Counted from the first letter of the stretch, positions 8,769 to 16,849 are shown. The stretch is 28,427 nt of DNA from Candidatus Bathyarchaeota archaeon (GCA_023136395.1 JAGLRI010000001.1:1-28427), one strand, 5' to 3'. Program-made: numbers and translations. The notes: generated by a model from the letters alone, not told the origin.

Positions 8769-8803
8769 CTTATCAAATAAATTGTATAATATTTTTTGAT
8801 AAG
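8769..8803. promoter_or_regulatory. Perfect 9-bp inverted repeat flanking a TATA-like sequence
   Basis: The arms CTTATCAAA (8769-8777) and TTTGATAAG (8795-8803) are exact reverse complements separated by 17 bp. The spacer contains TTGTATAAT (8783-8791 region), readable as a TATA box in either direction. It lies 50-84 bp upstream of the class V aminotransferase start. This is consistent with a dimeric repressor operator over that promoter; the cognate regulator is unknown. A transcribed hairpin after the carbon-nitrogen hydrolase is an alternative, although the stem is AT-rich. Confidence 0.5.
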
Positions 8804-8838
8804 GGAGAAGCAACTACAGTAGAAGAAGTTATGAAGGA

Positions 8839-9645
8839 TTAAGGATTTTCACCCCACGTGATGAGAGGATGGAAAAGGTCTAATCTTCTATCACTCCAAA
8901 GATCGTTGTATTCTGTAATTTTTTTATTTTCCGCTTGTTTTATGTCAATCTCAATAACCTTAACTTCCTCAGACTTGCCACTTTTTGAAAGAATTTTCAT
9001 GTTTGGATTAAGTATCTGGCTTCCACCAGTGAATCGAACTCCTCTTTCAACCCCAATTCGATTTGCAGTTATGATGAAAATCTTGTTCTGAATCGCAGCT
9101 CCGAGGAGTGCTGTTTGACAATAGGGTAAAACTAGATTAGCTGGGTGACATATCAAGTGGGCTCCCTTCAAGGCAAGTATCCGAATGACCTCGGGGAAAA
9201 ACCAATCAAAACATATCATTATACCGATTTTTGCTTTAGAGACATCATAAACAATGAATTGACTATCACCCATTGAGAAGTATATTTTTTCTCTGTTAAA
9301 GAGATGAGCTTTTCTATATACACCCATAAATCCAGTGGGACCAACAAGGATCGCAGAATTATAATATTTTCCTTTCTCCCTTTCGCATACTCCTGCAACA
9401 ACGTAAACCCGTTTCTCTCTTGCGAAGGTTGCTAGTACTTCTGTTGTTTCACCCTCTGGTACATCTTCAGAAAGGGATTTTAATTCCTTCTTCGATCTAA
9501 AAACATAACCGGTATTACAGAGTTCAGGCAAAACAATGAGATCAGACCCTTGCTGAACTCCTTCATCTAACAATTTTAGGATTGTTTTAACATTTCTTCC
9601 TTTTTCCCCAAAAACGGGGTTAAATTGGATATATCCAACTTTCAT
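8839..9645 (-). CDS. Carbon-nitrogen hydrolase (nitrilase superfamily amidase)
   Basis: The 268-residue protein is a single nitrilase-fold domain with the complete catalytic triad: Glu41 (LPELCNTGY), Lys112 (YRKAHLFNREK) and Cys145 (GIMICFDWFFPE). These enzymes hydrolyse amide or carbamoyl C-N bonds; sequence alone does not separate omega-amidase, N-carbamoyl-putrescine amidase, ureidopropionase-like and glutaminase-like activities. The protein starts directly at the beta strand (MKVGYIQFNPVFG), so it is cytosolic. It lies 69 bp downstream of nadM on the same strand. A link with NAD synthesis, for example as an ammonia-supplying glutaminase, is possible but unproven. Confidence 0.88.
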   Translation of the reverse strand: MKVGYIQFNPVFGEKGRNVKTILKLLDEGVQQGSDLIVLPELCNTGYVFRSKKELKSLSEDVPEGETTEVLATFAREKRVYVVAGVCEREKGKYYNSAILVGPTGFMGVYRKAHLFNREKIYFSMGDSQFIVYDVSKAKIGIMICFDWFFPEVIRILALKGAHLICHPANLVLPYCQTALLGAAIQNKIFIITANRIGVERGVRFTGGSQILNPNMKILSKSGKSEEVKVIEIDIKQAENKKITEYNDLWSDRRLDLFHPLITWGENP

Positions 9646-9714
9646 CCAATCACATCTAACTAAAATATATTTAAAGAAAATACGTGATATCCAAATTTTT
9701 CTTTTTTACTTACG

Positions 9715-10239
9715 CTAGATCCTATCCGTTTTTGTTAAGTCCCTCAGCCTTTCAATACCACCAATCTCCTCAATTAACTGACTCACGGGCGTTGGTACAA
9801 GGTCCCTCCATTTTTCCCCATTCACCATTCTTTTCCGTATCTCAGTTGCAGATAATATTTTGCGTTTGTGAAAAGGCACTGGTTTAACTTCGAAGCCACC
9901 ATCAATGAATAACCGGCGAGTTAGCGGTTCGTTGGTATAAATCATATGGAATTTTGGTGTATAACCTACAATCTGAGCGACCCACAACATATGGATGTGT
10001 ACATCAGGTACTGGAATTATCCAGCATCTTGACATATCAATTCCCTCTACCTCCAAGGTTCGTTTAATCATCGTAACACGTTCACCCGTAGTGAATGGAT
10101 TATCTAATGTATGACTGTATTGAGAACTTCCAACCACTACCACGAGCTCGTCAACAGTTCCTAAAATATCCTTTACGGCTTTCAAGTGCCCTATATGAAA
10201 TGGTTGGAACCTGCCTACGAAAATTGCACGTTTTACCAT
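9715..10239 (-). CDS. nadM: Nicotinamide-nucleotide adenylyltransferase, archaeal type
   Basis: This enzyme joins NMN (or nicotinate mononucleotide) and ATP to form the dinucleotide in NAD synthesis. The 174-residue length is typical of archaeal NadM. The nucleotidyltransferase signatures are FVGRFQPFHIGHLK (7-20, with the HIGH-like motif) and SATEIRKRM (130-138, the ISTEIR-type phosphate-binding motif). YSHTLDNPFTTGER (41-54) also follows the family pattern. The ATG start is retained because FVGRFQPFH begins at the normal distance from the N-terminus. It heads the minus-strand series nadM, carbon-nitrogen hydrolase, aminotransferase. Confidence 0.95.
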   Translation of the reverse strand: MVKRAIFVGRFQPFHIGHLKAVKDILGTVDELVVVVGSSQYSHTLDNPFTTGERVTMIKRTLEVEGIDMSRCWIIPVPDVHIHMLWVAQIVGYTPKFHMIYTNEPLTRRLFIDGGFEVKPVPFHKRKILSATEIRKRMVNGEKWRDLVPTPVSQLIEEIGGIERLRDLTKTDRI

Positions 10240-10460
10240 GAGTCTTTCCTCATAAAGGGTTTTATTTACATATTACCTACCAGATTCTTTCTAGCCTCTT
10301 CGTTATTATTTCTATCTTCTTTTAGAAGTGTATATTATAGAATATGGAAGCATTTTATTAAATTGGAAGTAAAAAACCCTTTTTAATAAGAGTGATAAGA
10401 AAATTTACAAGATTTAATATTGTTAAGGTCCATATTTCCAAAGGTAAAAGGAGAAGTTAC

Positions 10461-11090
10461 ATGACATTTCAGCTAACTCTTGAAGAGGTGGAATTCCTAG
10501 TGAGACTCGCTCGAAGAGCAATAGAAGAGTACCTTAAAAAGGAAATAACTATCGAGGTGCCTGAGGAAACCCCTCCGAAGCTTTTGGAGCAATACGGGGT
10601 TTTCATCACATTATATAGTATTAAACGCCAGAAAAAGGAGTTAAGGGGCTGTATTGGTTTTCCTTATCCAACCATCCCCCTGGTACAAGCTGTGATCAAA
10701 TCTGCGATCAATTCCGCGGCACAGGATCCCCGTTTTAATCCAGTCTCCCTTGAGGAGCTTGATCATATCGTGCTTGAAGTGAGCGTACTCACTCCTCCCC
10801 AGCTGATCGAAGTTGAGAAGGCGGTAAACTATCCTTCAAAAGTGATTGTTGGGCAAGACGGATTGATTATCGAAAGAGGTTACTACAGGGGTCTTCTTCT
10901 ACCTCAAGTACCGGTGGAGTGGAATTGGAGTGAAGAAGAATTTCTTTGCCAATGCTGTATGAAAGCTGGCTTATCACCAGACAGCTGGTTACTCAAGGGA
11001 ACGAAAGTATACAAGTTTAGTTGTATTATTGCTCAAGAAACTACCCCAAAGGGTAAGGTTACTATTATAGATATGCGTGGAGATCACTAG
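10461..11090 (+). CDS. AMMECR1 domain protein
   Basis: The 209-residue product is a complete AMMECR1 domain, a family widespread in archaea and eukaryotes whose biochemical role is unsettled. The hallmark LRGCIG is at residues 61-66, and the C-terminal part contains LLLPQVPVEWNW and the cysteine-rich EEFLCQCCMKAGL. The ATG at 10461 is chosen because GGAG at 10450-10453 sits 7 nt upstream. The frame is open back to 10392, but that would add a Lys/Arg-rich extension unlike the family. The gene stands alone, followed by a 400-bp stretch with no convincing gene. Confidence 0.9.
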   Translation: MTFQLTLEEVEFLVRLARRAIEEYLKKEITIEVPEETPPKLLEQYGVFITLYSIKRQKKELRGCIGFPYPTIPLVQAVIKSAINSAAQDPRFNPVSLEELDHIVLEVSVLTPPQLIEVEKAVNYPSKVIVGQDGLIIERGYYRGLLLPQVPVEWNWSEEEFLCQCCMKAGLSPDSWLLKGTKVYKFSCIIAQETTPKGKVTIIDMRGDH

Positions 11091-11095
11091 AAAAG

Positions 11096-11137
11096 GAAGG
11101 TTACCCCACTTCCGGTAACTGTTTTTCTGTTAGTTAC
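11096..11137 (+). terminator. Overlapping, mutually exclusive hairpins after the AMMECR1 gene, with a T-rich run
   Basis: Three exact pairings compete for the same bases: GGAAG (11096-11100) with CTTCC (11109-11113); GTTACC (11100-11105) with GGTAAC (11114-11119); and GTAACT (11115-11120) with AGTTAC (11132-11137). The run GTTTTTCTGTT follows the second stem. The simplest reading is a 3-prime processing or termination signal just after the stop codon. The alternate pairings also resemble an attenuator, but no gene follows closely on the same strand. Confidence 0.4.
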
Positions 11138-11139
11138 AG

Positions 11140-11460
11140 ATAGCTCCCAACGGATGTATTCATTCATGATTTGTATTTTTAATTCGTGCTAATGCGTGAA
11201 AATTGAAGTGTTAACTGTATTGAATTTTGGCTTTCAGCTACTCAGCCAACATCTCCAACACTTCGGGTGGAAGCGAGAGAGTCATGTGCCCTTGCGACTA
11301 CCTTAATCTCATCAAACACTTTATTACAGGAATATTATAATTTAAGAGGAAGTAGATCCTTATGAGAAAATAAAAGATGCATGCATTCGCGTTAATTCAC
11401 TAATCGTCTAATAAAATGTTGTATTCAAATAGTTTTTTCATAATTTAGCAAACTTTTAAA
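11140..11460. other. Non-coding stretch with a possible gene relic (minus strand, about 11238-11330)
   Basis: No full gene is visible here. A patch at about 11228-11320 is richer in G+C than the surroundings and looks coding-like on the minus strand. A frame with KVFDEIKVVARAHDSL is followed, after a shift of frame, by SLPPEVLEMLAE and a stop at 11238-11240. This could be the decayed C-terminus of a lost gene or chance. The rest is AT-rich and featureless. Confidence 0.25.
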
Positions 11461-11496
11461 ACATATTTGATTAACTAAAAATCAGGTGTAACGCTT

Positions 11497-11862
11497 TTGG
11501 GAAAAATTGTGAAGTTTAAAGACGTTTTAAAGACCAAAACGCCTGGAGTGAGGAACAGCTTAAGACTCGTCGATGAAGATTTAGGTGCCAAGAGAATGTC
11601 AGTCAGGTTAACAGAGTACGAACCTAGAGCGGTTCATAAACATTACCATTATCATGAAAAGAGAGAGACAGTATACATTGCACTTGAGGGAAACGCAACT
11701 TTGAAGTTGAACGGAATAGAGCACCAGTTAAAACCTAATACCGTTGTTTTCATCCCTCCCGGTGACAAACACGCCGTTACTCGTGTAGGAGAAGAGGGAT
11801 TTAAAATGCTTGAGATAACTTCGCCCCTAAGTTCCAAAGATATTATCTATGTGCAAGAATAG
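11497..11862 (+). CDS. Single-domain cupin protein
   Basis: The 121-residue protein is one conserved cupin barrel. Motif 1 reads HKHYHYHEKRETVYIALEG (about 47-65), providing His and Glu metal ligands; motif 2 includes PPGDKHAV (about 87-94), providing the last His. Such small cupins include sugar isomerases, dioxygenases and plain binding proteins, and the substrate cannot be deduced. The start is TTG, supported by AGGTG at 11484-11488 with about 8-nt spacing. It has no close operon partner: the AMMECR1 gene ends 406 bp upstream and the next gene is convergent. Confidence 0.85.
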   Translation: MGKIVKFKDVLKTKTPGVRNSLRLVDEDLGAKRMSVRLTEYEPRAVHKHYHYHEKRETVYIALEGNATLKLNGIEHQLKPNTVVFIPPGDKHAVTRVGEEGFKMLEITSPLSSKDIIYVQE

Positions 11863-12001
11863 ACTCTACCGCGCATATCATTAGTAGTCCTCTAATTACG
11901 GATATAGAAACCATTCCGAATATGAAAAAAGCGAGATTTCTATCTCCATACAAACCTAACTATGAGAAAGAAAGCCATCGTAGAGGGGAAGATGTATAGT
12001 G

Positions 12002-13144
12002 TTATTCATAAAGTTCTATTATTTCTGAAGTTTTATCTAAAGCATTAAACTTACTAGCATAATCTCCTATTTTTTTAATGTTTCTTTTATAAAAATCATA
12101 GTTTTCTTCAATTTTTTTAATAGCAAGTGCTAACTCTTTTTTGTTTCTAACGGAGAGAGCACAGCCTAAATTCTCTAATTTCGCAGCATTTGCTTTTTGC
12201 TCAATTTGGGTTGGCATACAGATTATGGGCTTTCTGTATTTTAATGCCTCAAAACAGGTTCCATGACCACTAGGAATTATGAAGATTTTTGCTCTTTTCA
12301 TGTATCCTTTTCTTGTTTCTTCTTTTAACCAGCCAAAAATTTTACATCGTCCATACTCTCTATAAAAGTTATTGAAAGGTTCGCCTAAACTTACTATGCT
12401 TTCGTGATCTAAACTAGATAAAACGGGTATTACTTCTCTCTTTAAGTTTTCTCTAGAGCCGAAAGGCCCTGTTATTGAAGCGTAAATAAATTCTTCTGAT
12501 CCTTTCTCAGGATTCATATTTAAAAAAGGACCAACAAATTCAACTTTTTTTCTAATTCCAAGTTGGTTTAAATCACCTAAATTATATTCACAGATAGTGT
12601 ATGGTGGTGGGAGATCAGGGATTATTATTTTATTACAGTTTTTGATGTATCTCTCCACTAATTTCTGACCTGGATAGAGAAAAAAATTAATAGGAAAATT
12701 GTATTTGGGTTGAATAATATTGGTGATAAAAATTGAGGGTTTTCCCAATCTTTGTACCATTCTTAAAGAAGTAACATCTCCATCAGATACCAGTATATCT
12801 GCTTTGATTTTAGAAAAAATTTCCCTTTCATCATAATATCGATAAATTGTTTCTATCGAACTTGGCCTTTTTATCTTGATCTTTTTATGATCGTAATCAT
12901 ACTTTGGTAAAGGAATAAAGACGTTTAAAACAGAGGCTGTTGGCATTATACCATACGTAGTTTCATGCCAGGCTATAGGTGTGCAGTAAAAAACATCCTT
13001 AAATTTATTTTTTAATAGTTTGTATGCATTTCCTCCGGTGGCAAATGATACCTTGTGTCCTCGATTTATCAGTTCATTTCCAAGTTGCATACTTCTAGAA
13101 GCATGCCCCAAACCTAAATCATTACAAGTATAGAAAACCCTCAC
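12002..13144 (-). CDS. Glycosyltransferase of the GT-B fold (MurG / UDP-glycosyltransferase-like)
   Basis: The 380-residue protein has the two-domain GT-B pattern. The N-terminus NDLGLGHASRSMQLGNEL (8-25) carries the GxGH loop of MurG-like enzymes. The C-terminal donor site resembles IPSGHGTCFEALKYRKPIIC (about 291-310), followed by a conserved Gln/Asn-containing helix (EQKANAAKL). No signal peptide or transmembrane helix is evident, so it would act at the cytosolic face on a sugar-nucleotide donor. The acceptor is unknown; glycolipid or surface-glycan synthesis is the usual role. A minus-strand TATA-like CTTATAAGT at about 13194-13202 precedes it, so it is probably transcribed separately from TBP. 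Confidence 0.8.
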   Translation of the reverse strand: MRVFYTCNDLGLGHASRSMQLGNELINRGHKVSFATGGNAYKLLKNKFKDVFYCTPIAWHETTYGIMPTASVLNVFIPLPKYDYDHKKIKIKRPSSIETIYRYYDEREIFSKIKADILVSDGDVTSLRMVQRLGKPSIFITNIIQPKYNFPINFFLYPGQKLVERYIKNCNKIIIPDLPPPYTICEYNLGDLNQLGIRKKVEFVGPFLNMNPEKGSEEFIYASITGPFGSRENLKREVIPVLSSLDHESIVSLGEPFNNFYREYGRCKIFGWLKEETRKGYMKRAKIFIIPSGHGTCFEALKYRKPIICMPTQIEQKANAAKLENLGCALSVRNKKELALAIKKIEENYDFYKRNIKKIGDYASKFNALDKTSEIIELYE

Positions 13145-13317
13145 CTTAGTTCCAAATCCTCCTCACTTACGAAAATAGAATAAACAATAACATACTTATA
13201 AGACGCCAAGAAGGGATCAACGGTTTTTCCATCACCTAAAACTGACCAATTGTCAAACTAAAGAGTAATATCTTAGGTACATTTTAAGAGCTTAGGTATT
13301 TTCAAAATCTCCATTAA

Positions 13318-13890
13318 TTAGGCGTAATAAATCAAATTTTCCTCTTCCAGTTTTTGATGGAGGTTATTAACTGCTTGATATGCAGTCTCCTCCTTTCTTG
13401 TTCCAGTACAAACAAGTTTTCCGCTTGCAAAGACGAGAATCACAGCTCTTGGATTGTGCATTCGGTATATAAGACCGGGAAATTGTTCTGGTTCATATAT
13501 AATTCTTCCACCCATTCCTCTTGCGGACTCGTATAATTGTAAGAGATCAATCGCCCCGCCTAAACTTGCAGAGGCTACGATATTTACAATTTTAATAGTC
13601 ATTTTACATATATTGATCATGCTGCCTTCCTTTAACCGGTTAATAACATTATTCAAAGCACCTCTTGCTTCGTTTTCAGACCTTGCACCGGTACAAACCA
13701 TTTTACCTGAACTAAAAATAAGAGTAGCGGTTTTTGGCTTTTTTAGTCGAAATATCACTCCAGGAAACTGTTTCGGGCGGTATTCTACACTTGGAAAAAT
13801 TCTTACTAATGCATTTAAGTCGATCTTATGCTCTGAAGATGCTGAAGCCACAACATTCACGATGTTAATGGTTGCTTCAACCATTGTCAT
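13318..13890 (-). CDS. tbp: TATA-box-binding protein
   Basis: TBP nucleates archaeal transcription by bending TATA DNA and recruiting TFB and RNA polymerase. The 190-residue protein is the classic internal duplication: repeat 1 (about 5-92) and repeat 2 (about 98-186), with matching FPGVIFRLKKPK (42-53) and FPGLIYRMHNPR (137-148), each supplying intercalating-face aromatic residues, and the paired SGKMVCTGAR / SGKLVCTGTR. The C-terminal tail is short. The ATG start gives MTMVEATINIVNVVAS, as expected for the family. An AT-rich element at about 13916-13930 could be its own TATA box. Confidence 0.97.
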   Translation of the reverse strand: MTMVEATINIVNVVASASSEHKIDLNALVRIFPSVEYRPKQFPGVIFRLKKPKTATLIFSSGKMVCTGARSENEARGALNNVINRLKEGSMINICKMTIKIVNIVASASLGGAIDLLQLYESARGMGGRIIYEPEQFPGLIYRMHNPRAVILVFASGKLVCTGTRKEETAYQAVNNLHQKLEEENLIYYA

Positions 13891-13994
13891 TTAGAATACC
13901 ATTAAAAAAACATTTAGTATAAATTTAAAAAAGGTTTTTCATGTCTTGGATTGAGTTAATTTGCTTTCAAATAGAGTCACAATACCTGATTCCA

Positions 13995-14465
13995 TCAATT
14001 TAACATTTTCTTTGATTCACTTAGAGTCTTTTTTATTCGTTTCCAATGAGCCCCTTGCCAGTATATTTGCTCACAACTGGAACACGCCCAAAACTTGTCA
14101 TAATTGGACAAAGTTCTCTTTGGAACTTTACTTACAACTTGATCTTTAAGAATGGGTTTAATTTTTGTATTACATTTTGGACAACGAGAAATAGTGACAT
14201 CAATTTCAAGATTAAGGTTAAATCGCTTTGCCAAGTTAGTGAGTTTTTCAGCCTTTGTTGTTCCCTCAACAACGAAGACAGTTACTCCCTGAGTCATGCA
14301 TTGTTGGTAGAGTTCAATGTCGCGAGTAAGTAAGATGCGGTGTTCCGTCTTTGCGATCTGGATTAACTGCTTATCATCTAAGAAACTGGAGTATTTTATG
14401 TCATACCCTAACATTCGTAGCCATCTAGTAAGTTTACCTAGCATTCCATCCGCTACGAACTTCAC
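13995..14465 (-). CDS. Mut7-C (DUF82) RNase-like protein with zinc ribbon
   Basis: The 156-residue product matches the Mut7-C domain, a PIN-fold nuclease-like module found alone in many archaea. The start MKFVADGMLGKLTRWLRMLGYD is nearly diagnostic, with acidic residues Asp6, Asp30/Asp31 and Asp49 (LLTRDIEL) placed as in PIN-type active sites. A zinc ribbon follows with Cys95, Cys98, Cys128 and Cys131 (CPKC...CSSC), then a basic C-terminus (HWKRIKKTL). RNA cleavage is predicted from the fold; substrates are unknown. It is divergent from trpB2 with about 250 bp between them. Confidence 0.88.
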   Translation of the reverse strand: MKFVADGMLGKLTRWLRMLGYDIKYSSFLDDKQLIQIAKTEHRILLTRDIELYQQCMTQGVTVFVVEGTTKAEKLTNLAKRFNLNLEIDVTISRCPKCNTKIKPILKDQVVSKVPKRTLSNYDKFWACSSCEQIYWQGAHWKRIKKTLSESKKMLN

Positions 14466-14607
14466 TTATGCCACTCCATGATTTGCCACTAATATGTGAT
14501 TTTTTATATCATATTATTATATCATCTCTAAAGGAAAGATAAAAATATAAACTCGAAATTTAAGGGGGGTAACCGATTTATTGATGATACTATTGCGATT
14601 CTTTATA

Positions 14608-14675
14608 TGTACAAGCCAAGCATCTTTCTATGTACAATAATGTACACATAAGATTTAATATAACCTATACGTACA
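14608..14675 (+). promoter_or_regulatory. trpB2 promoter with four TRP-box-like TGTACA elements
   Basis: TGTACA occurs at 14608-14613, 14631-14636 and 14641-14646, and CGTACA at 14670-14675. The middle two form a pair with a 4-bp spacer, ending 7 nt before the TATA box TTTAATATA (14654-14662). The fourth box is between TATA and the predicted transcript start near 14683. TGTACA is the known TRP-box consensus bound by Methanothermobacter TrpY; occupancy here would cover the BRE and TATA. A TrpY-like gene lies just beyond trpB2. Confidence 0.75.
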
Positions 14676-14716
14676 AATAAGGGAACAATATTACAATTTT
14701 AATAAGGTGAAGAGAT

Positions 14717-16102
14717 GTGCCATCTAGAAAAATATTATTAGACGAAGAGGAAATGCCTAAACAATGGTACTGCATACTGCCTGATCTACCTAAACCACTA
14801 CCCCCAACGATAGAACCAGCAAAGAAGGCGCCGGGACCAGGAATCGTTCCCTTAATATTTCCTAAAGAGATCATTGCCCAAGAGTTTAGCAAAGACAGAT
14901 GGGTAGATATACCTGAAGAGGTAAGAGAAATATACCGGATCTGGAGACCTACACCATTATACCGGGCAGTTGGATTAGAAAAAGCTTTGAAGACTCCCGC
15001 TAAGATATATTACAAGTACGAAGGCACTAGCCCTTCCGGAAGTCATAAGCCAAATACCGCCGTTGCACAAGCTTATTACAACATGAAAGAGGGTAAAGAG
15101 CGTATAGCTACAGAAACGGGAGCAGGCCAATGGGGTTCAGCTATAGCCTTCGGTTGCATGACTTTCAAGCTCGATTGCACTGTATACATGGTTAGAGTAA
15201 GCTACGATCAGAAACCTTATAGAAGAGTAATGATGGAGCTTTGGGATGCTAAGGTGCATCCAAGCCCAAGCACAAAAACAGAAGCTGGCAGAAAAATTTT
15301 GAAAGAAGATCCCGAGAGCACTGGAAGCTTAGGAATAGCTATCAGCGAAGCCGTCGAGGATGCTCTTACTCATGAAGAAGCGAACTATGGTATAGGCAGT
15401 GTTTTCAACCATGTCCTCTTGCATCAAACCGTGGTTGGATTAGAAACCAAGAAGCAGCTTGAAAAAGTCGAAGACTATCCTGACGTAATAGTTGGGTGCA
15501 TTGGTGGAGGGAGCAGTTTCTCAGGTCTCTTCACGCCCTTTTATTATGATAAAGTTTCAGGAAAAGCGCCTAAGGATACCCGGTTTTTAGCTACTGAAGC
15601 TACGGCTTGTCCCTCTATCACTAAGGGAGAATATATGTTTGATCACGGTGACACAGCAAGAATTACCCCTTTGATCAAGATGCATACCTTAGGCCACGAC
15701 TTTATTCCACCACCAATTCATGCTGGAGGCTTACGTTACCATGGTATAGCCCCCATTTTATCGATGCTGGCACAAGAAAAGAAGATAGAAACGCGAGCGT
15801 ACGATCAAGTAGAGGTTTTCGATGCTGCCAGACTCTTTGCTCAAACTGAAGGGTTGGTGTCAGCTCCCGAGCCATCTCACGCCATTAAGGGTGCCATTGA
15901 CGAAGCACTAAGATGTAAGGAGACCGGGGAGGAAAAAACTATTCTTTTCATGCTTTGTGGTCATGGTCATTTTGATATGCAAGCTTTTGATGACTACCTT
16001 CAAGGTAAACTTTTACCATATGAGTATCCAGAGGAAGAAGTTCAGAAATCCATGAAAAGGTTGAGAGAACTGTATCCATGGATTGATACCCTACCTTACT
16101 AA
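14717..16102 (+). CDS. trpB2: Tryptophan synthase beta chain 2 (TrpB2 type)
   Basis: TrpB2 catalyses the PLP-dependent condensation of indole and serine to tryptophan, thought to work without TrpA or to salvage free indole. The 461-residue length and N-terminal extension (LPDLPKPLPPTIEP, about 21-34) separate it from TrpB1. The PLP lysine is Lys111 in SPSGSHKPNTAVAQAY; ETGAGQWGSAIAF follows, and CIGGGSSFSGL is the phosphate-binding loop. The GTG start has AAGGTGA at 14704-14710, 6 nt upstream. It is separate from the trpE operon but has its own TGTACA boxes, and the operon encodes a TrpB1, so both beta-chain types are present. Confidence 0.95.
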   Translation: MPSRKILLDEEEMPKQWYCILPDLPKPLPPTIEPAKKAPGPGIVPLIFPKEIIAQEFSKDRWVDIPEEVREIYRIWRPTPLYRAVGLEKALKTPAKIYYKYEGTSPSGSHKPNTAVAQAYYNMKEGKERIATETGAGQWGSAIAFGCMTFKLDCTVYMVRVSYDQKPYRRVMMELWDAKVHPSPSTKTEAGRKILKEDPESTGSLGIAISEAVEDALTHEEANYGIGSVFNHVLLHQTVVGLETKKQLEKVEDYPDVIVGCIGGGSSFSGLFTPFYYDKVSGKAPKDTRFLATEATACPSITKGEYMFDHGDTARITPLIKMHTLGHDFIPPPIHAGGLRYHGIAPILSMLAQEKKIETRAYDQVEVFDAARLFAQTEGLVSAPEPSHAIKGAIDEALRCKETGEEKTILFMLCGHGHFDMQAFDDYLQGKLLPYEYPEEEVQKSMKRLRELYPWIDTLPY

Positions 16103-16173
16103 CCACTATATTTATCACAGCTAAGATCATTCCATAAGGAGCTTCCAAAATCCTTAAACATTAATGAAAAACT

Positions 16174-16293
16174 TGTACATTTGCATGCATTATTATTCAA
16201 CTTCATTCATCATTAGAAAATTAAGATTGCCAAAAAGTACCATTATTTTCTTTTGACTAAAAAATTTATATCTTGTTTGTACATAATGGTACA
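16174..16293 (+). promoter_or_regulatory. trpY promoter with TRP-box pair over the predicted transcript start
   Basis: TGTACA at 16278-16283 and GGTACA at 16288-16293 form a pair with a 4-bp spacer, immediately downstream of the TATA-like ATTTATAT (16264-16271). They would cover the predicted start site near 16290, suggesting autorepression. A lone TGTACA lies upstream at 16174-16179. The gene between 16103 and 16260 is otherwise AT-rich and empty. Confidence 0.65.
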
Positions 16294-16306
16294 TATTTGT
16301 GATATT

Positions 16307-16810
16307 ATGTGGAACAAAGTGATGGAGTGCTTAAAGGGTTATCCGGAGCGCCTTTTAGTAGCTAGGGTACTCATAGAAAACGGTCTAAGTGTGAAAGAGG
16401 GTAAAATCTATTGTAATGATATTGAGCTTCCACCGGTCAGAATAGGTCGTGTTGCAAAGGTTGATAGAAGAACAGTAACTGAAACAATTAAAACCATCGA
16501 AAAAAAATCCGAGTTGAAAATTATTTTTAGGCATATAAAATCAGCTGGGCATTCGTTGAAAGAAGTTGCGAAATATTTTAACTTAGGTGTAGTGGAAATA
16601 ACTCCGGAAAATGCAAAAATGCCGGGGATTCTAGCAAAAACGGCTTCACTTATAGCTGAGAGGAATATAAGTATCCGACAAGCGATAGTGGATGATCCAG
16701 AACTTTCACCAGAACCAAGACTTACAGTGATTACTGAGACAAAAATTCCTGGGGAACTCATATCTGCTTTTTTAAAGATTGAGGGCGTTGCTAAGGTTTC
16801 AGTGTATTAG
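16307..16810 (+). CDS. trpY: TrpY-like regulator (HTH plus ACT domain, COG2150 type)
   Basis: The 167-residue protein belongs to the archaeal family of amino-acid-responsive regulators that includes Methanothermobacter TrpY, which represses trp genes when tryptophan binds its ACT domain. An N-terminal DNA-binding helical region (about 1-70; IGRVAKVDRRTVTETIKTI is the likely recognition segment) precedes a C-terminal ACT domain (about 88-167; MPGILAKTASLIAERNISI and the EPRLTVITE strand). The ATG at 16307 is chosen because the start MWNKVMECLKGYPERL fits the family and lies downstream of the TATA box; a longer TTG frame from 16253 would run through the promoter. Placement between trpB2 and trpE, and TGTACA boxes at all three promoters, support a trp role. 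Confidence 0.8.
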   Translation: MWNKVMECLKGYPERLLVARVLIENGLSVKEGKIYCNDIELPPVRIGRVAKVDRRTVTETIKTIEKKSELKIIFRHIKSAGHSLKEVAKYFNLGVVEITPENAKMPGILAKTASLIAERNISIRQAIVDDPELSPEPRLTVITETKIPGELISAFLKIEGVAKVSVY

Positions 16811-16849
16811 TCTAGATTTTTCATGTTAAATCTTTTTAATTTTAATAAA

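Noticed and set aside
11862..11998. Open frame of about 45 codons after the cupin gene, including MKKARFLSPYKPNYEKE
   Set aside because: No ribosome-binding site, promoter or recognisable family; probably chance in the gap between convergent genes.
13272..13298. Direct repeat CTTAGGTA, two copies
   Set aside because: Only 8 bp, two copies, in a short AT-rich gap between genes; no further copies seen nearby.
13454..13894. 146-codon open frame on the plus strand
   Set aside because: It is entirely antisense to the TATA-binding protein gene and has no family resemblance.
16235..16240. AAGTAC as a further TRP box upstream of trpY
   Set aside because: Two or more mismatches to TGTACA and no partner at 4-bp spacing.
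16253..16306. Longer TTG-start form of the TrpY-like gene
   Set aside because: The extension runs through the predicted TATA box and both TRP boxes, and the family N-terminus fits the ATG at 16307.
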